DNA of 64,000 nt, from positions 1,426,001 through 1,490,000 of the forward strand of contig NZ_CP095072.1 in NCBI RefSeq assembly GCF_022919115.1. The letters run 5' to 3'. The stretch is from Gracilibacillus caseinilyticus (lineage in GTDB: Bacteria > Bacillota > Bacilli > Bacillales > Amphibacillaceae). The notes under the pieces are model-generated. The model was given only the letters and a program-made list of their open reading frames with translations. It was not told the origin of the DNA and made no database searches. Below, in pieces: positions 8,377-16,114 of the stretch (its first letter is position 1; every line of letters starts with the position of its first letter). Both the position numbers and the translations under genes were made by a program.

Positions 8377-8467
8377 CGATTTTTCCCTCCTATCATCATT
8401 TCCGATTCATACCATCGATTTTTTCATCTGGTGTACAGATACATATTACCATAAAATGTAGTTGCAC

Positions 8468-8480
8468 ACACAAAATGTGT
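8468..8480. promoter_or_regulatory. Inverted repeat in the lysR-lysW intergenic region
   Basis: ACACA-AAA-TGTGT (8468-8480) is a perfect dyad in the 135-base divergent region, 32 bases before the lysW start. It is a candidate operator for the LysR protein; no experiment or comparison supports it yet. Confidence 0.4.
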
Positions 8481-8511
8481 AAAAAATAATAAAAAATAGG
8501 AGGAATGTACG

Positions 8512-8685
8512 ATGAAGAATGCTAATTGTCTGGTATGTCAGTCTGCTATTGAGGTCGAAAATGAAGCTTTTGTGGGAGAAATTGTGGAATGCTCTGATTG
8601 TGGCGAAGAGCATGAAGTAGTGGAAGCAAACGGATTGTTAACACTTGAATTAGCACCTGAAATTGAAGAATCATGGGGCGAATAA
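8512..8685 (+). CDS. lysW: LysW-type amino-group carrier protein (AmCP)
   Basis: 57 residues. Zinc-ribbon cysteines C6xxC9 and C27xxC30 with His34, a very acidic surface, and a C-terminus EIEESWGE in which the terminal Glu is the residue whose side-chain carboxylate is ligated to the alpha-amino group of the substrate. Standard LysW ends EDWGE; here it is ESWGE. AGGAGG precedes ATG 8512. In Thermus and Sulfolobus the carrier protects the amino group during lysine or arginine synthesis, and in Streptomyces related carriers serve specialised metabolism. It is the first gene of the overlapping operon and is followed immediately by its ligase. Short enough to be missed by routine gene calling. 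Confidence 0.93.
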   Translation: MKNANCLVCQSAIEVENEAFVGEIVECSDCGEEHEVVEANGLLTLELAPEIEESWGE

Positions 8686-8689
8686 TGTC

Positions 8690-9565
8690 ATGGAAATCTT
8701 AATGTGTGTAACGAGGCTGAGAGAAGAAGAAAAAATGATCATCAGCGAATTAAACAGAAAAAATATAGAGGTCAAGGTCATCTTAGATTCTATGAGTCTG
8801 CCTTTGGATGATATATTCAACCAAAAGTATGACCTTGCTATTATCCGTTGTTTATCTCAAATAGAAGCAAAGAAAAGGGCCCATATTTTAGAGAAAGCGG
8901 GATTAAGAACAATGAACACTTCTGCTTCCATCAATGTATGCACAGATAAGATTCTGCAAGCATTATTATTTCAACAGCATGATATTCCTCAACCAAACTA
9001 TAAAGTTGCCTTTCAGCCTGGAGATTTAACAGATAGCCATATTCAATTCGGGGATACATTTTTAATTAAACCGGCAACGTCTTCATGGGGACGAGGTATT
9101 TGTCTGATCGAAAATCAACGTTGTCTAGATGCCTGGATAGCAGCGCGAGAATCATTAGATGTCAAAAATAAAGAGTTTCCTGTTATTGCGCAGGAATTCA
9201 TTAATAAAGGAAACTTTGATATCAGGGTAGTCATTATTGGCTCTTTCCCTGTCGTTGCTTTTAAGAGAGTATCTAATGAATCTTGGAAAACGAATACACA
9301 TTTAGGAGCATCCGTTGTACCTATAGCTATTGATAAAGAGATTCACGAATTAGTAAATAAAGTGATAGATGCAATGGATTCAGGCGTATATGGATTAGAT
9401 TTATTGTATGACTTTACACAAGAAAAATATTTAGTTTGTGAAATTAATCAAAATCCGGAATTTGCACAATCCTTCAAAGAGCATAAAGTCAACATCCCAT
9501 TTTTACTTGCTGGTTACGTAGAAGATGTCATTGGCCAAGATAGAAAGGAGAAAGTATATGGATAA
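8690..9565 (+). CDS. lysX: LysX-type ATP-grasp ligase (charges the carrier protein)
   Basis: 291-residue ATP-grasp ligase of the LysX/RimK group. It joins the alpha-amino group of an amino acid (glutamate or aminoadipate) to the C-terminal Glu of LysW using ATP. Visible: FLIKPATSSWGRGICLI (ATP-grasp lysine and small loop), VIAQEFINKGNFDIRVVIIG, and the metal-binding end YLVCEINQNPEFAQS. Length is normal for LysX (~280). ATG 8690 is four bases after the lysW stop, so translation is probably coupled; the frame opens earlier (8663) but that would overlap lysW. With no aminoadipate pathway nearby, glutamate is the likelier substrate (inference). Confidence 0.9.
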   Translation: MEILMCVTRLREEEKMIISELNRKNIEVKVILDSMSLPLDDIFNQKYDLAIIRCLSQIEAKKRAHILEKAGLRTMNTSASINVCTDKILQALLFQQHDIPQPNYKVAFQPGDLTDSHIQFGDTFLIKPATSSWGRGICLIENQRCLDAWIAARESLDVKNKEFPVIAQEFINKGNFDIRVVIIGSFPVVAFKRVSNESWKTNTHLGASVVPIAIDKEIHELVNKVIDAMDSGVYGLDLLYDFTQEKYLVCEINQNPEFAQSFKEHKVNIPFLLAGYVEDVIGQDRKEKVYG

Positions 9566-10199
9566 AAACATGCGATTTCAAATCTCTTTTGTTTTATCCA
9601 GAGTCTTAAACTCTGGGATTATCATGAGTATCGAAAAGAACGAAAAGGAGATCAAAGGTCTCGAAAATGCCATTGCTAAAATCACGAAATTACCTTATGT
9701 ATCCACCTTTAATAGTTATACAGGCGCCCTGCATGGAGCCTTGCAAGGTAACGATATTGGCCATGGAGACTTCGTTACATTATCCAATACGACAGACCAG
9801 GAAGAAAAATTTATTGATTGGCTTGGTATAACCAATCAATATGCGATGGAGCAGGACACCTTTGAGCGGTTTTCGGTAAATTGGGAAAATATTGGAAGCT
9901 TTGAAGAGGATCTTCAGCAACCATCCACTTTAGTATTGGACTTCACAGAATTAGGATTTGGGCCGTGTGCATTAATGGCAACGGAGGACAACAGAATGTG
10001 GGAGAAAGCGGAAAGATTAAAAATTTTTGGCGCCTTTGACCTAAGAACGATGTGGACACAAGAGGAGAGTCACCCGGATTTACAGCCTGGTATTCAGTTT
10101 AATTATCGAATCAGTCCGTTAGTCGCTGCCTGTGCGAAATTATCTTTATTAAAAAGAGGTGAGATGGTTGAGAACAGATTTTTTGCAAAAACCACTTGA
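9558..10199 (+). CDS. DegT/DnrJ/EryC1-like protein lacking the PLP lysine
   Basis: 213 residues that follow the DegT aminotransferase fold in outline: LENAIAKITKLPYVSTFNSY-TGALHGAL resembles the N-terminal cofactor-phosphate region, and FNYRISPLVAACAKLSLLK resembles 'NyRmsdlqAA'. The central part with the catalytic Lys is shortened, and GFGPCALMATEDNRMWEKAE stands where the Lys loop is expected, so it is probably not itself a transaminase. It may be a partner subunit of the normal DegT enzyme encoded next. GGAG seven bases before ATG 9558; overlaps lysX by 8 bases and the next gene by about 30. No close family known to me. Confidence 0.65.
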   Translation: MDKNMRFQISFVLSRVLNSGIIMSIEKNEKEIKGLENAIAKITKLPYVSTFNSYTGALHGALQGNDIGHGDFVTLSNTTDQEEKFIDWLGITNQYAMEQDTFERFSVNWENIGSFEEDLQQPSTLVLDFTELGFGPCALMATEDNRMWEKAERLKIFGAFDLRTMWTQEESHPDLQPGIQFNYRISPLVAACAKLSLLKRGEMVENRFFAKTT

Positions 10200-11487
10200 T
10201 TTCCCGTCTGAAGAAATGGTGTTCGAGAGTCTGGCTTATTTTGGAGGAGAACCCGTATTACCGTATGATAATCGGAAGACGAATTTTCCGTACATTACAA
10301 AAGAAGATGTTATGCAAATGCTAATTTCGATCCAACATGAGCCGAATAACGTGATTAATGAGTTTGCAGAAAAGTATAGAAAGTACGTTGGGGCAAATTA
10401 TGCCATTCCTACAGCAAGTGGAACTTCGAGCTTACATCTTGCTTTAGTTGGGGCGGGAGTGAAGCCGGGGGATGAAGTGATTATCCCTAATTTCACCTTC
10501 ATCGCGACAGCGCAGGCTGTGGTAGCAGCTAAAGCTATCCCAGTCTTTACAGACATTGATCCGGATTCTTATTGCATGGATGTTTCTCAAGTAGAGGCAC
10601 TCATAACTGATCAAACAAAGGCCATTATGCCCGTTCATGTTCATGGTCTGCCGGCAGATTTACCTGCCTTGCAACAAATCTGTGATAAATATGAATTGAA
10701 GCTTGTGGAAGATGCTTCCCATGCTCATTCCGCTTCGATTCACGAACAGATTTGTGGCTCCATAGGAGATGCAGCAGGGCAAAGCTTAATGGCTGATAAG
10801 AATTTTCCAGTAGGAGGAGAAGGTGGTATGGCCTTCTTTAAAAAAGAAGAAGACTATCATCGTGCCTTAGCATTTTTAGAGGATTCGGGGATTGATTATA
10901 GCATGTCTTGGATTGCTGCTGCTTTTGGAGTCAGTCAGTTGGAAAGACTGGCCTATTATGATGCAGTAAGAGCACGTAACGCAAAGTTGTTAAGTGATGC
11001 GTTAGAAAAGACGGAATTATTCAGCCCTCCCTATGTGCCGGATGGATTCAACCACAGCTATAATATGTATCGCATCAAGCTAAATCCTGCAAAGAAAGGC
11101 TTGGATGATCTGGAGGATTATAAAGTGAAAGAAGCGATACAACAACTGATCATGGAGGAAGGTGTTTTTGCAAGGGAGTGGCAAAATAGACCAATTCCGG
11201 GTCATCTTCCGTTTCAGAATAAGAAAGGATTTGGAAATCAGTATCCGTTCTGCCTAAGCGATACGGATCGAAAATACCAGATCGAGGACTATCCGAATAC
11301 GTTAGCTATGTTTCGGAACACTTTAACTATTTGTCGGGAGCTGCGATCTCCTATAGAGTATGAAAGAATTCAATCTTATGCACTAGCATTTCAAAAAATT
11401 GACCAAAATCCAGATAAGATTAGAAAAGTTGCTGAAGAACTCGATGCTATTCAACCTCCATATGAAAGGGATGCAAGATTAGGATGA
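10168..11487 (+). CDS. DegT/DnrJ/EryC1-family PLP aminotransferase
   Basis: About 439 residues. PLP-dependent sugar/keto-acid aminotransferase of the DegT class: YAIPTASGTSSLHLALVGAG (cofactor phosphate site), GDEVIIPNFTFIATAQAV, VEDASHAHSA (Asp pairing with the PLP nitrogen) and LMADKNFPVGGEGG, where the Lys is the expected Schiff-base residue. Members transfer an amino group, usually from Glu or Gln, to a ketone. In this cluster the expected ketone is the product of the transketolase on the carrier. TTG 10168 follows AGAGGTGA by four bases; GTG 10159 is an alternative start. Overlaps the reductase gene by ATGA (11484). Confidence 0.88.
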   Translation: MRTDFLQKPLDFPSEEMVFESLAYFGGEPVLPYDNRKTNFPYITKEDVMQMLISIQHEPNNVINEFAEKYRKYVGANYAIPTASGTSSLHLALVGAGVKPGDEVIIPNFTFIATAQAVVAAKAIPVFTDIDPDSYCMDVSQVEALITDQTKAIMPVHVHGLPADLPALQQICDKYELKLVEDASHAHSASIHEQICGSIGDAAGQSLMADKNFPVGGEGGMAFFKKEEDYHRALAFLEDSGIDYSMSWIAAAFGVSQLERLAYYDAVRARNAKLLSDALEKTELFSPPYVPDGFNHSYNMYRIKLNPAKKGLDDLEDYKVKEAIQQLIMEEGVFAREWQNRPIPGHLPFQNKKGFGNQYPFCLSDTDRKYQIEDYPNTLAMFRNTLTICRELRSPIEYERIQSYALAFQKIDQNPDKIRKVAEELDAIQPPYERDARLG

Positions 11488-12524
11488 AAACAAAAATCAA
11501 AGTTGCTATTTTAGGTGGCAGTGGATTTGTTGGCATGGAAATCTATCGAATATTAAAAAATCAACCTGAAGTATCCATCGAATTTGTATCTTCTGAATCA
11601 TTAGCCGAGCAATCGGTAGAGAAATATTATCGTGTTCTGAACAGCAAAAATCGGCAGTTGAAATTTAAGCCTGTTCATGAACTTCCGCACGGATTTGATG
11701 TCATATTTTCGTGTCTTCCAACCGGCGTCTTGCCTACTTATATTGATGACATCAAAGCGAAAGCTTTAATCGTTTTTAACGTAAGTGGAGATTTTAGACT
11801 GAAAGAACTTGATCAGCTTGAGAAATATTACCCCCAATCACTTAAATCAGACAGTTATTTAGCATCACAATACTTTATTCCCGAATTTCATCAAATAGAT
11901 CGAAATGCAAAAATAATAAACTTGCCAGGCTGCATGGCAGTAGCGAGTATCTATTCTCTCTACCCACTTGTGAAGCATCAATTAATTGAAAACAGAGTAG
12001 TCATTGATGCAAAAACAGGGTCTAGTGGAGGAGGAAAGAAATCTTCTGAAACGCATGCAGAGAGAGCTCACAATATACGTCCTCATAAGGTTCACGGTCA
12101 TAGGCATCAGCCTGAGATTATTCATGCCTTTCGAGATATGTGTGGAGCAGATCTGGAAGTGCAATTTTCTACATACAGCTTAGATTTACCTAGAGGTATC
12201 ATGGTGACCGCTTATTCGCAATTAAAAGAAAACATTTCGGAATTAGATGTCAAACGGTCATTTTACGGTGATTTTAAGCAATTGACTTTTATCGATTACT
12301 TAAAAGATAGTGGTGGACGATTTAATCCGATGATCAAATCCACTGCTGGCACGAACAGAGTGGAAGTGGCGGCCTACGTAGATGGAAAGAACTGTGTATC
12401 CATCTGTACGTTGGATAACATGATCAAAGGGGCTGCCGGACAGGCGATCCAAGCCTTTAATCAGTTTTTTGACTATCCAGAGTACCAATTTCTTCACTTT
12501 CAGAATGAAGGGATGTGGCCATGA
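11484..12524 (+). CDS. lysY: ArgC/LysY-type reductase (carrier-bound acyl phosphate to semialdehyde)
   Basis: 346 residues, N-acetyl-gamma-glutamyl-phosphate reductase family. Rossmann start KVAILGGSGFVGMEIYRILK, catalytic Cys in INLPGCMAVASIY, family segment DAKTGSSGGGKKSSE and the His of HGHRHQPEIIHAF. Enzymes of this type reduce the gamma-acyl phosphate of Glu (or delta of aminoadipate) with NADPH; in a LysW context the substrate stays on the carrier. It overlaps the previous gene by four bases (ATGA, 11484-11487) and the next one likewise (12521-12524). The terminal aldehyde would be the acceptor for the transketolase encoded downstream. Confidence 0.9.
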   Translation: MKTKIKVAILGGSGFVGMEIYRILKNQPEVSIEFVSSESLAEQSVEKYYRVLNSKNRQLKFKPVHELPHGFDVIFSCLPTGVLPTYIDDIKAKALIVFNVSGDFRLKELDQLEKYYPQSLKSDSYLASQYFIPEFHQIDRNAKIINLPGCMAVASIYSLYPLVKHQLIENRVVIDAKTGSSGGGKKSSETHAERAHNIRPHKVHGHRHQPEIIHAFRDMCGADLEVQFSTYSLDLPRGIMVTAYSQLKENISELDVKRSFYGDFKQLTFIDYLKDSGGRFNPMIKSTAGTNRVEVAAYVDGKNCVSICTLDNMIKGAAGQAIQAFNQFFDYPEYQFLHFQNEGMWP

Positions 12525-14401
12525 TTAGTCCGTTGTATGTAATAAAAGTAGGGAGCAGTACCGTTCTATCTCCAGACAACACGGTATACAAAGAAGTGAA
12601 AAGACTATCGGAGAAAGGTAATAAGATCTTGCTTGTTGCAGGAGGAGCCAAAGGGATCGAGGAGTACTATCAAACGATACAGAGAGAGGTCACATTTTTA
12701 GAGTTGAACAACGGAAACCAAGCGAGATACTGTACCACGGAAGAAATGAATCATATTCACGATGCTTATCAGCAAGTGATGATTCCTGCTCTGACAAATG
12801 GGTTACGGGATCAAGGGTTAAAAACGTTCGTGCAATGTGCAGGTGACCAAGGACTGGTCTTAGGGAAACAAGGCCCACCGCTTAAGGTTGTGAAAGAAGG
12901 CAAGAAAGGGATTGTGAGAGATTCCCTGTATGGCAACTACGATTCCTGTGACAAGTTGTTGATGGAGTCGCTGCTGGATCATTATGATGTCGTTTGTTTA
13001 ACGCCGCCGATACAGAATGCAGCCCATTCCCAGCAGTACCTGAATATCGATGCGGATATGCTGGCAGCCCATCTGGCTATAGCAATGAACGCTCATCATT
13101 TGCGTTTTGTTACAGGAACGAATGGATTGCTTCAGGACGTGGATGATCCTGATTCTACGGTCAAGGATATTTATTTGGACGATCCATTGGATTATGTACA
13201 AGGAAGAATGAAGCAAAAAGTTAGAGCTGCTCAGTCAGCTATACGTCTAGGTATCTGTGATGTAGCTATTATGGGACCGTCTATGTCACACGCTCAATCC
13301 TCATGGTTTTGGGGTATGGAGGACGCCGACAATAGCTATGATTTAATGAACAAAGTCGTACGAATTCCTTCCGTTTCTCATAACGAAGAGGAGCTCACCC
13401 AATATCTGTTGCATCACATTCAGATCCCTGGTGTAATCAACGCTGTAGATCGTGCGGGAAACATCGTCTTTGAAAAAGGGGATGGTGATCATACCCTGTT
13501 GTTATTAGGGCACGTAGATACGGTTCCGCATTTATGGAAGGTGCAAAGTGATGAGACAACCATCTCAGGGAGAGGGGTTGTCGACGCGAAAGGGTGTTTT
13601 GTGAATTTTGTGCAGATGCTGAAGGACGTACAGGTCCCAAATAACTGCAAATTAAAAGTAATTGGCGCTGTTGAAGAAGAGGTATCCTCCTCGGCTGGTG
13701 CCTATTATGTGAGGGATCATCACTCAGCAGACGCCGTTATTATTGGTGAACCGAGTGGGCAAAATAATCTGACGCTAGGCTATCATGGATTGCTTAAGTT
13801 AGGAATCACGATAAACAAGGGTCAAAAACACAGTGCTTCGAGAGATAATGTGAGCGTTGCTGATCAGTTTTTTATGATTAAAGAAGAGTTAGGAGACAGG
13901 ATGAAGGATATAGATCCTGATCATGTGGCCACTACCACAAGGATTAATCAATATAAAGAAGAGGACAGGGATGTTTTAAAAGCAATATTGAATTTCAGAA
14001 TATCTCCAGGTGTAAGGGAAGACTATGCCCGTCAATTGGACTTAAGCGTGTCGGAAGAGATTACGATTGATGTCCTAAGAGCAACACCAGGGTTTATCAA
14101 CAAAAGAAACTGCTCATTAGTAAAATCATTCGCAAAGAGTTTTGCGAACCAAAAGGTAAAGTGTAAATATTTAAAGAAGACAGGAACAAGCGATATGAAT
14201 ACACTGGCAACAACCTGGACAGATGTACCGATTATAGCGTATGGACCAGGAGATTCTAATCTTGATCATACCAATCAAGAGTTTCAAACCTATAGTGAAA
14301 TCGATCAATCCAGGATTATATTAAAAGATGCAATAGAGAACTGGTTTTCTAGAGTGACGGAGGTGGAGAAGCGTGCTTATCGACAAAGAGTTAGCCAATG
14401 A
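12521..14401 (+). CDS. Fusion of LysZ-type kinase and LysK-type M20 hydrolase
   Basis: 626 residues with two enzymes in one chain. Residues 1-265: amino-acid kinase (LysZ/ArgB type; IKVGSSTVL start, LLVAGGAKGIEEY, VTGTNGLLQDVDDP, MKQKVRAAQSAI), which phosphorylates the side-chain carboxylate of the carrier-bound amino acid. Residues ~275-620: M20 metallopeptidase (LysK/ArgE type) with all metal ligands in place: LLGHVDTVPH, GRGVVDAKG, GAVEEEVSSSAGAY, IIGEPSG and the late His in NLDHTNQE; it would release the finished product from the carrier. LysZ and LysK are separate proteins in the systems I know, so the fusion is unusual. ATG 12521 overlaps lysY by ATGA. Confidence 0.88.
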   Translation: MISPLYVIKVGSSTVLSPDNTVYKEVKRLSEKGNKILLVAGGAKGIEEYYQTIQREVTFLELNNGNQARYCTTEEMNHIHDAYQQVMIPALTNGLRDQGLKTFVQCAGDQGLVLGKQGPPLKVVKEGKKGIVRDSLYGNYDSCDKLLMESLLDHYDVVCLTPPIQNAAHSQQYLNIDADMLAAHLAIAMNAHHLRFVTGTNGLLQDVDDPDSTVKDIYLDDPLDYVQGRMKQKVRAAQSAIRLGICDVAIMGPSMSHAQSSWFWGMEDADNSYDLMNKVVRIPSVSHNEEELTQYLLHHIQIPGVINAVDRAGNIVFEKGDGDHTLLLLGHVDTVPHLWKVQSDETTISGRGVVDAKGCFVNFVQMLKDVQVPNNCKLKVIGAVEEEVSSSAGAYYVRDHHSADAVIIGEPSGQNNLTLGYHGLLKLGITINKGQKHSASRDNVSVADQFFMIKEELGDRMKDIDPDHVATTTRINQYKEEDRDVLKAILNFRISPGVREDYARQLDLSVSEEITIDVLRATPGFINKRNCSLVKSFAKSFANQKVKCKYLKKTGTSDMNTLATTWTDVPIIAYGPGDSNLDHTNQEFQTYSEIDQSRIILKDAIENWFSRVTEVEKRAYRQRVSQ

Positions 14402-15188
14402 TATGTCCAAGACAGTAGAAAGACAGGAGGCTCTATCGAAGAAGACTCGAGAAGCCATTATAGATATTGCAGCAACAGAGACGGGGTGCCACATAGGAGG
14501 AAGCCTATCGGTTACCGATCTGCTAATCGCATTATTTGAAAAGTATATGGATGATAGCCGCAATCAGGTAGTACTTAGCAAAGGGCATGCTGCTGCTGCA
14601 TTGTATTCCGTTCTTTATGTGTTAGGTATATTGGAAAAGAATCCAGCAGAGAGTTATGGAAGAAGTGATTCTTTATTGACGGGACATCCCAATCATAAAA
14701 TCAAGGGAATTCCGTACTCTACAGGGAGTCTTGGACACGGCATCCCCTATGCAGCGGGATGGGCATTGTCTCAGAAATTAAAAGGTTCTGCAGGTATTGG
14801 GGTAGCTGTTTGTGGAGATGGCGAACTCCAGGAAGGGCTTTGCTGGGAAACGTTTCAAGTTGTTCAGTCAAAGCAGATCGATAATTTTTTATGTGTAGTT
14901 GATTGTAATGGTGGCCAAAATGATGGATTTGTTCACCATATTTCCCCGATAGAAGACGTAAGAGGGCGGTTCGAATCATTTGGATTTCAAGCGATCGAAA
15001 TTAACGGCCATGACTTCAGGGAAATAAGAGAGGCTTTACTTGCGTTTGAGGCTTCCTCAAAGCCTTTTGCCATTATTGCCAATACGGTGAAAGGTAAAGG
15101 TGTGCCGGATATTGAGGGCAACCCGAAGGCTCATTATGCTAAAATCCCTCATCGATTAAAAAATAAGTGGAAAAGGAGTATGGTATGA
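14373..15188 (+). CDS. Transketolase, N-terminal (ThDP-binding) subunit
   Basis: 271 residues covering the first domain of transketolase: GCHIGGSLSVTDLLIALFEK, VVLSKGHAAAALYSVLYVLG, GSLGHGIPYAAGWALSQ and the ThDP/metal motif GDGELQEG. Transketolases move a two-carbon ketol unit; split enzymes are common in specialised pathways. The GTG at 14373 has GGAGGTG seven bases upstream and overlaps the previous gene by 29 bases; an in-frame ATG at 14403 is the alternative. In vazabitide-type AmCP clusters a transketolase extends the carrier-bound semialdehyde by two carbons, the role proposed here. A housekeeping pentose-phosphate role is unlikely inside this operon. Confidence 0.9.
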   Translation: MLIDKELANDMSKTVERQEALSKKTREAIIDIAATETGCHIGGSLSVTDLLIALFEKYMDDSRNQVVLSKGHAAAALYSVLYVLGILEKNPAESYGRSDSLLTGHPNHKIKGIPYSTGSLGHGIPYAAGWALSQKLKGSAGIGVAVCGDGELQEGLCWETFQVVQSKQIDNFLCVVDCNGGQNDGFVHHISPIEDVRGRFESFGFQAIEINGHDFREIREALLAFEASSKPFAIIANTVKGKGVPDIEGNPKAHYAKIPHRLKNKWKRSMV

Positions 15189-16114
15189 CGTTATCAGGTC
15201 GTGATACTTACCGAGATGAATTGACCAAAATAGCCGAAGACGATGATCGTATTTTATGTTTAGAAGCAGATTTGGGAGGAAAGAACCACCAATTTGAGTC
15301 TCAATTTCCGGATCGTTTTTTCAATATGGGTATTGCGGAAATGACAAGTATTGATATGGCTGCTGGATTGGCGGAAGCTGGGTTTATTCCTTTCTTCTCG
15401 ACTTTTGCCACGTTTGCTTCTCTCCGTTCAGCGGAAAGTATTAAGTTAGCAATGGGATATATGGAAAAGAACATTAAAATTATCGCGCCATACGGAGGTG
15501 TTTCTGGAGGCTGGTTTGGAACAACCCACCATTCATTAGAAGATATTGGGGTAGTGAGGACATTTCCTAACATTAAGATTGCTTGTCCGTATGGAGAAGA
15601 AGATACCAGACGGGTTATTCGGGAGGCTGTTTCTTCTCCTCATCCTTACTATGTTCGGTTGTCTCGAAATGAGTCATTTGTCAGCTTAGATAGAGACGAT
15701 GATCAAGCAACTATACCTCTCGTGAACCAGAAAGGAAACGGAAATCTTTGTTTACTATCTATTGGTGAGCAAGGAACAGAATTGTGTAAAAAAATACAGG
15801 AAGCATATCCTGAAATATCTCATGTTCATCTGTGTTATATCGATCAAGTAAGTTTAAGAAATAGTATTGCGCAGTTAGAAGAGCATGGAAATACGTTCTT
15901 AGTGGTCGAAGAACATCGGTTAGCGGGTGGGACTGCTTCTTTGCTAGCTGTCCTGATGCCGGATAATCGTGTCTATTCTTTTGACTGTGGAGAAGAATGG
16001 CCGGTATATGGTGGTTCTCATCAAGAAACACTTGCATATCTGGCATTTGACTATGAAGCATTGGAAGAAAAAGTGAAAAATCTATTAAGTGAAGGAGCTG
16101 AAGTGAATTGGTAG
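15185..16114 (+). CDS. Transketolase, C-terminal (Pyr) subunit
   Basis: 309 residues, second half of transketolase: RFFNMGIAEMTSIDMAAGLA contains the catalytic Glu that activates ThDP, followed by IIAPYGGVSGGWFGTTHHSL, the SSPHPYYVRLSRNE segment and a C-terminal domain (TFLVVEEHRLAGGTASLLA). GGAG six bases before ATG 15185 and a four-base ATGA overlap with the N-subunit gene argue for equal production and a heteromeric enzyme. Together the two chains equal one normal transketolase (~580 residues, slightly short). Confidence 0.9.
   Translation: MTLSGRDTYRDELTKIAEDDDRILCLEADLGGKNHQFESQFPDRFFNMGIAEMTSIDMAAGLAEAGFIPFFSTFATFASLRSAESIKLAMGYMEKNIKIIAPYGGVSGGWFGTTHHSLEDIGVVRTFPNIKIACPYGEEDTRRVIREAVSSPHPYYVRLSRNESFVSLDRDDDQATIPLVNQKGNGNLCLLSIGEQGTELCKKIQEAYPEISHVHLCYIDQVSLRNSIAQLEEHGNTFLVVEEHRLAGGTASLLAVLMPDNRVYSFDCGEEWPVYGGSHQETLAYLAFDYEALEEKVKNLLSEGAEVNW

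Noticed and set aside
8512..14401. Primary lysine biosynthesis by the aminoadipate-LysW route
   Set aside because: No homocitrate synthase, homoaconitase or LysN-type genes; a transketolase, DegT pair, extra ATP-grasp and exporter are present instead.
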